A stretch of DNA of 8,865 nucleotides from Clostridia bacterium (GTDB lineage: Bacteria; Bacillota_A; Clostridia; Oscillospirales; CAG-272): positions 1 through 8,865 of the forward strand of contig JAFQPF010000088.1 of the NCBI GenBank assembly GCA_017411885.1, given 5' to 3'. The notes beneath the pieces are model-generated. The model did no database searches and was not told the origin of the DNA. It saw only the letters and a list, made by a program, of their open reading frames with translations. Shown piece by piece: positions 5,926 through 8,865 of this stretch; within the stretch, counting starts at the first letter, position 1, and each line of letters begins with the position of its first letter. The translations under genes and the position numbers were made by a program.

Positions 5926-7569
5926 TTATTCAATGGGAAGAGCTTCATAGCCTGACCACTTAGCGAGATGGCGAGCTAAAACTACACTGTCAGACGAGTC
6001 TATGACATTATCCGAATTGAGGTCGGAGTTTTCTTGGTTAATCTCGGAATATCCCGTCCACTTTGCAAGGAAACGTGCTAAAACTACGCTGTCGTTCGAA
6101 TCTACAGTACTGTTACCGTCGACGTCGCCGTAAATGATCGGATCGGGCTCTGCCGGCTTAAAGGCAATAAGCTCGGGGTAACCGTTTTCACCCTCGGTCG
6201 GCATATACCATACCGTGTCAAAATCAAAGCCTTCAAAGCTTCCGGCGTCTTTCATTTCCGAAGCTGTAAGAATAGTGATCGCATTTGTATCTGTGCGGTT
6301 TCCTATTGCCGGAAGAGTATCGCTTTCAAGCGTGAATAAGCCATTGCGCGTATCATTATATGAGGCAGCACCTATAAGTGTGCCCACGCTGGTACCGGCT
6401 TCTGAGTTGTTTGTACCTGAATTGTAGCAGTATTCAGTCTTATTGCCCTGAGTTCCGTAGCCGATAATACCGCCCGAGTTCGTGCTTTGCTTTCCGCTTG
6501 CGAAAACAGAGCCCTGATTGTATGAATTTCTTACGGTTGCTACATTTGCTTCTCCTATAATACCGCCTGCATAAGCATCGGCACCTGTGCTTGTTGCCGC
6601 TATACTACCGAGGTTAGCAGATTCGCTTATGCTGTTTCTCGACTGGTATCCGGATATGCCGGCGGCTGTCGCGCCGATCGGACAGCTTACAGTGATGTCT
6701 CCTGTATTCTTACATCCGCTGATAACGAGATGCTCTGCCTTGGCTGCTATACCGGCACAGCTTACCGAAATATTCTTTTTGGTGGAAATGCTTATCTCTG
6801 CGTGGTTAAACGATTTTGAAACACTCGGCTTTGCCTTTGACGTGTTGTTCAGATCGCGCTTTGATATACCGGTAATACCGCCGATATAGCTTTCATCCGA
6901 GGATATGCCCGAAAGTGCGCCGTAATTTTCACAGTCACTTACCGAAGAGTCGGCAAACAGGTATCCTGCGATACCGCCGACAGAGCAAATGGCTCCCGAG
7001 GTGCTTACGTTTATATCGGTATCTGATGAGCAGGCCTTTATCTGAGCTCCGTTTGAATACGCGCATATACCTGCCGCATACACGTCGGCATTTGCCGTTA
7101 CGTCTACTGTTCCGGTGACACTGCAGCTTGAAATAACCGTGGCGTTTGCCGCGCTTGCGCATATCTCGGCGGCGTAAACTACCTTGGTCGATGCGCTTAT
7201 CACAATGCTTGCGCCATCAAGTGTTAAGTTTCTTATCTCTGCGCCGTCAGCATATGCGAACATCGCGCTGTAGGGTGCGTTTGATGATATTTCAAGCCCG
7301 CTTATCGTGTGTCCGTTTCCGTCGAACACACCTGTAAAGGGAGCTGAGGCTGTTCCTATGGGGGTGAAGAATGTGCCTGACATATCAATATCGTTAAGCA
7401 GAATATACTTGCCGTCCGGTAATATGCTTAACAGCCCGTCTGCATCGTAAATTCCGGTAAAGCCCTCGGGGGCTGTGTCGGTCTGATCTGCGAGAACGGT
7501 ACAAGAGAGAAGTAGTGCGACCAATATTAAAACGATCGCCTGCGCAGGGAAAAGCATGCGCTTTTTCAT
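5926..7569 (-). CDS. Secreted GLUG-repeat beta-helix protein with type I dockerin
   Basis: This 547-residue protein is a predicted exported, non-catalytic or adhesin-like dockerin subunit. The signal peptide is residues 1-27 (cleavage near VLA|DQT); a Cys at 23 gives a weak lipobox-like LLSC. Residues 63-92 hold the opening typical of GLUG proteins (FTPIG, FTGVFDGNGHTISGL). About nine turns of a GLUG-like repeat follow, with the pattern (A/G)-G-I at I136, I168, I200, I232, I274, I305, I337, I368 and L398, a 30-32-residue period broken once by a 42-residue step. Residues 402-470 end in WYMPTEGENGYPEL, a common closing strand in this family. The dockerin is residues 480-547. I see no catalytic motif, so binding or surface display is the best guess. 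The gene starts 24 bases after the stop of the upstream dockerin gene, with AAAGGA at 7580-7585, so the two are probably one operon ending at 5885-5919. Confidence 0.9.
   Translation of the reverse strand: MKKRMLFPAQAIVLILVALLLSCTVLADQTDTAPEGFTGIYDADGLLSILPDGKYILLNDIDMSGTFFTPIGTASAPFTGVFDGNGHTISGLEISSNAPYSAMFAYADGAEIRNLTLDGASIVISASTKVVYAAEICASAANATVISSCSVTGTVDVTANADVYAAGICAYSNGAQIKACSSDTDINVSTSGAICSVGGIAGYLFADSSVSDCENYGALSGISSDESYIGGITGISKRDLNNTSKAKPSVSKSFNHAEISISTKKNISVSCAGIAAKAEHLVISGCKNTGDITVSCPIGATAAGISGYQSRNSISESANLGSIAATSTGADAYAGGIIGEANVATVRNSYNQGSVFASGKQSTNSGGIIGYGTQGNKTEYCYNSGTNNSEAGTSVGTLIGAASYNDTRNGLFTLESDTLPAIGNRTDTNAITILTASEMKDAGSFEGFDFDTVWYMPTEGENGYPELIAFKPAEPDPIIYGDVDGNSTVDSNDSVVLARFLAKWTGYSEINQENSDLNSDNVIDSSDSVVLARHLAKWSGYEALPIE
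5929..6132 (-). other. Dockerin I cassette of the GLUG-repeat protein
   Basis: This encodes residues 480-547, with repeats GDVDGNSTVDSNDSVVLAR and DLNSDNVIDSSDSVVLAR. Positions 10/11 are Ser-Asn and Ser-Ser, the same as in the 1053-residue protein, so both probably dock to the same cohesin type. Loop 1 has Asn instead of Asp at position 5, a conservative calcium ligand change. Confidence 0.93.
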
Positions 7570-7593
7570 TTGTTTTTGTTCCTTTCGGTATGT

Positions 7594-8865
7594 TTAATCT
7601 TCTGTCTTATAAGGAAGAGCTTTATAGTCGGACCAGTTTGCGATGTGTCGCGCAAGGATGACCGAGTCAATGACCGAAACGAGGTAGTCCGCATTAAGGT
7701 CGCCTGCGCGGATATTGGAAAGGTGCAGATAACCGGGGATACTTGAATTGTAGCGCGCAAGGAGTATCTCGTCTGCAATATCTACGCTTTTATCGTCGTT
7801 GACATCTCCGCAGATGGTGATTCGTTCAGGATATTCAAAGAACATAGCGTCATTCATATTTTCAAAGAAAGCGATATATGAGATATCGTAATACTCGTTT
7901 GCAGGAACGGTTATTGTCTGCGCTCCCCAGGGCTTGATATGAAGCTTTTCGTATACGGCACCGTCGTTGATATTATTCCAGTCAAAGCTTGAAAGACTTT
8001 CTCCGCCGCTGGTTGAGCCCTTTATCTTGATTATTGTGCTTTGCGGTTCTTCATTTGAATTGCGGTATATGGTGGGACCCCAGAGACGCTTTGCCGTTGA
8101 ATTGTATTGGGTGTAATAATTGAAGATCGAGACATTGTCGCTCTGGATATTCGTTTTATAACCTATTTTAATGAAGGGAAATTTTTTAACTTCAATATTT
8201 TGCTCAAGCGAGCTTAGTGGTAACGTGTAGGCACATTCTCCGTCTCTATAGGTCCCTTCCTTTGAATTGAGCCTGAAATAATTGACACCGTTTTCGTCGA
8301 CTATAATCTCCTTGGAATAAGGCATATTGTTAAATTGCGAGGAAGATGCCCATTCAAGCAGCTGCTCGGCTGTTATGATCTCATAATCACCGGGCGTGAT
8401 ATCCTTTGGTATAGTCACGTACTCAAAGCCCTCGGTGTAAGGATAATCGTTTTCGGGCATCGGGATCGCCGCGTTTTCAATATCGTAATGATAGAATGTG
8501 CTGTCGGTGAAAAATCCATAGTAAACGAGTGTTTTTAAGTCTCTTTCATTATATTTGTATCTCATGACCTGTCCGGAGCAATCATTAAGATTTGTTCCGG
8601 TTGCGACCATCTGCTGTCCCTCTGCCATAACGAAAACGTTGTTTGTGAAATCGTACCCGTATCCCTTTTTGGAGTAACGGGCTTTTACGGCAAGGTGCGT
8701 TGCCTTGAAGAAGATATTATCGTGATACGTAACGTTGTCAAATACAGTAGTCGCTCCCGCATATCCGCCGTAGAAGAAGTTTCCGTCCTTGTTGGGACGC
8801 TGATGGCTCCAGCCGTAACCGCCGTAAAGAACGTAGTTGTTGTACGCATCCATATCCTTTATCAT
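7594..8865 (-). CDS. Secreted beta-helix protein with flanking module and divergent dockerin (N-terminal part beyond window)
   Basis: Only the last 423 residues are visible. The frame is open to the window edge, and the ATG at 8865 aligns with an internal residue of the 1053-residue paralogue, so it is not the start. Residues 1-135 are the end of the beta-helix, starting with YNNYVLYGGYGWSHQRPNKD, which matches NNYVLYGGYGWGHQRYNKD of the paralogue. Further matches are FVMAEG, NLNDCSG and YDI. Residues about 180-345 are the flanking module (VNYFRLNSKEGTYRDGE, PFIKIGYKTN, IKPWGA, EYYDISYIAFFE), and residues about 352-418 are a dockerin. That dockerin is unlike the other two: loop 1 reads DVNDDKSVDIAD and loop 2 DLNADYLVSVID, with Ile-Ala and Val-Ile at positions 10/11. 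It is upstream of and probably co-transcribed with the GLUG-repeat gene, 24 bases away. Function is likely polysaccharide cleavage or binding; the catalytic family is not assignable. Confidence 0.9.
   Translation of the reverse strand: MIKDMDAYNNYVLYGGYGWSHQRPNKDGNFFYGGYAGATTVFDNVTYHDNIFFKATHLAVKARYSKKGYGYDFTNNVFVMAEGQQMVATGTNLNDCSGQVMRYKYNERDLKTLVYYGFFTDSTFYHYDIENAAIPMPENDYPYTEGFEYVTIPKDITPGDYEIITAEQLLEWASSSQFNNMPYSKEIIVDENGVNYFRLNSKEGTYRDGECAYTLPLSSLEQNIEVKKFPFIKIGYKTNIQSDNVSIFNYYTQYNSTAKRLWGPTIYRNSNEEPQSTIIKIKGSTSGGESLSSFDWNNINDGAVYEKLHIKPWGAQTITVPANEYYDISYIAFFENMNDAMFFEYPERITICGDVNDDKSVDIADEILLARYNSSIPGYLHLSNIRAGDLNADYLVSVIDSVILARHIANWSDYKALPYKTED
7597..7812 (-). other. Divergent dockerin of the truncated beta-helix protein
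   Basis: Two EF-hand-like loops are separated by a longer and different linker (SSIPGYLHLSNIRAG). Calcium ligands D, N, D, D, D are present in loop 1. Loop 2 has Ser in place of Asp at position 9. The C-terminus keeps the local W-S-x-Y-x-x-L-P pattern and then adds a short charged tail. Confidence 0.85.
7831..8328 (-). repeat. Flanking module, third copy (truncated beta-helix protein)
   Basis: This encodes residues about 180-345 of the visible protein. It aligns with the C-terminal module of the 1053-residue protein through VNYFRLN, GTYRDGE, FIKIGYKTN, HIKPWGA and EYYDISYIAFF. It is preceded by a matching helical stretch, ITAEQLLEWA, against LAAEELLKYA in the paralogue. Confidence 0.75.

Noticed and set aside
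7548..7569. Lipoprotein signal (LLSC) in the GLUG-repeat protein
   Set aside because: Leu at the -2 position is unusual for a lipobox and a good type I cleavage site (VLA|DQT) follows; a dockerin subunit is also expected to be released, so I treat it as an ordinary signal peptide.
8863..8865. ATG at the right window edge as the start of the last gene
   Set aside because: Alignment with the 1053-residue paralogue shows that about 615 residues should precede it, so this Met is internal and the gene continues outside the window.

Overview
The window looks like a chromosomal segment from an anaerobic, Gram-positive member of the Clostridia, probably a fibre-degrading Ruminococcus/Oscillospiraceae-type bacterium. 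This rests on the style of the S2 and EF-Ts proteins, strong AGGAG-like ribosome binding sites, and three secreted proteins that end in type I dockerin domains, the plug modules of cellulosomes. I cannot name a species.

Bases 1-1740 (+ strand) hold a translation pair: ribosomal protein S2 (rpsB, missing only its first residues at the window edge) and elongation factor Ts (tsf). They are followed by a strong hairpin terminator.

Bases 1741-2560 hold a small A+T-rich module: a leftward XRE-family regulator and a divergent rightward gene for an 80-residue protein of unknown function. The rightward gene has a perfect-consensus vegetative promoter (TTGACA, 17 bp, TATAAT). An inverted heptamer, GTTATCA/TGATAAC, sits at both promoters and could be the operator. 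The layout suggests a self-regulated accessory cassette.

Bases 2561-8865 (- strand) hold three secreted dockerin proteins. Reading in the direction of transcription: a beta-helix protein cut by the window edge, then 24 bases later a GLUG-repeat beta-helix protein, then a terminator, then a separately promoted 1053-residue beta-helix protein. The first and last are paralogues. The 1053-residue protein carries the same sandwich-like module at both ends of its beta-helix, and the truncated protein has a third copy. Two dockerins are nearly the same although their host proteins are unrelated. The third has different residues at the expected cohesin-contact positions. Together these genes probably supply polysaccharide-binding or polysaccharide-cleaving subunits to a cell-bound or secreted multi-enzyme complex; no scaffoldin or cohesin is visible here. 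The most unusual points are the thrice-used flanking module, the divergent dockerin, and the XRE/small-protein module with its perfect promoter. I saw no tRNA, rRNA, CRISPR array or insertion sequence.
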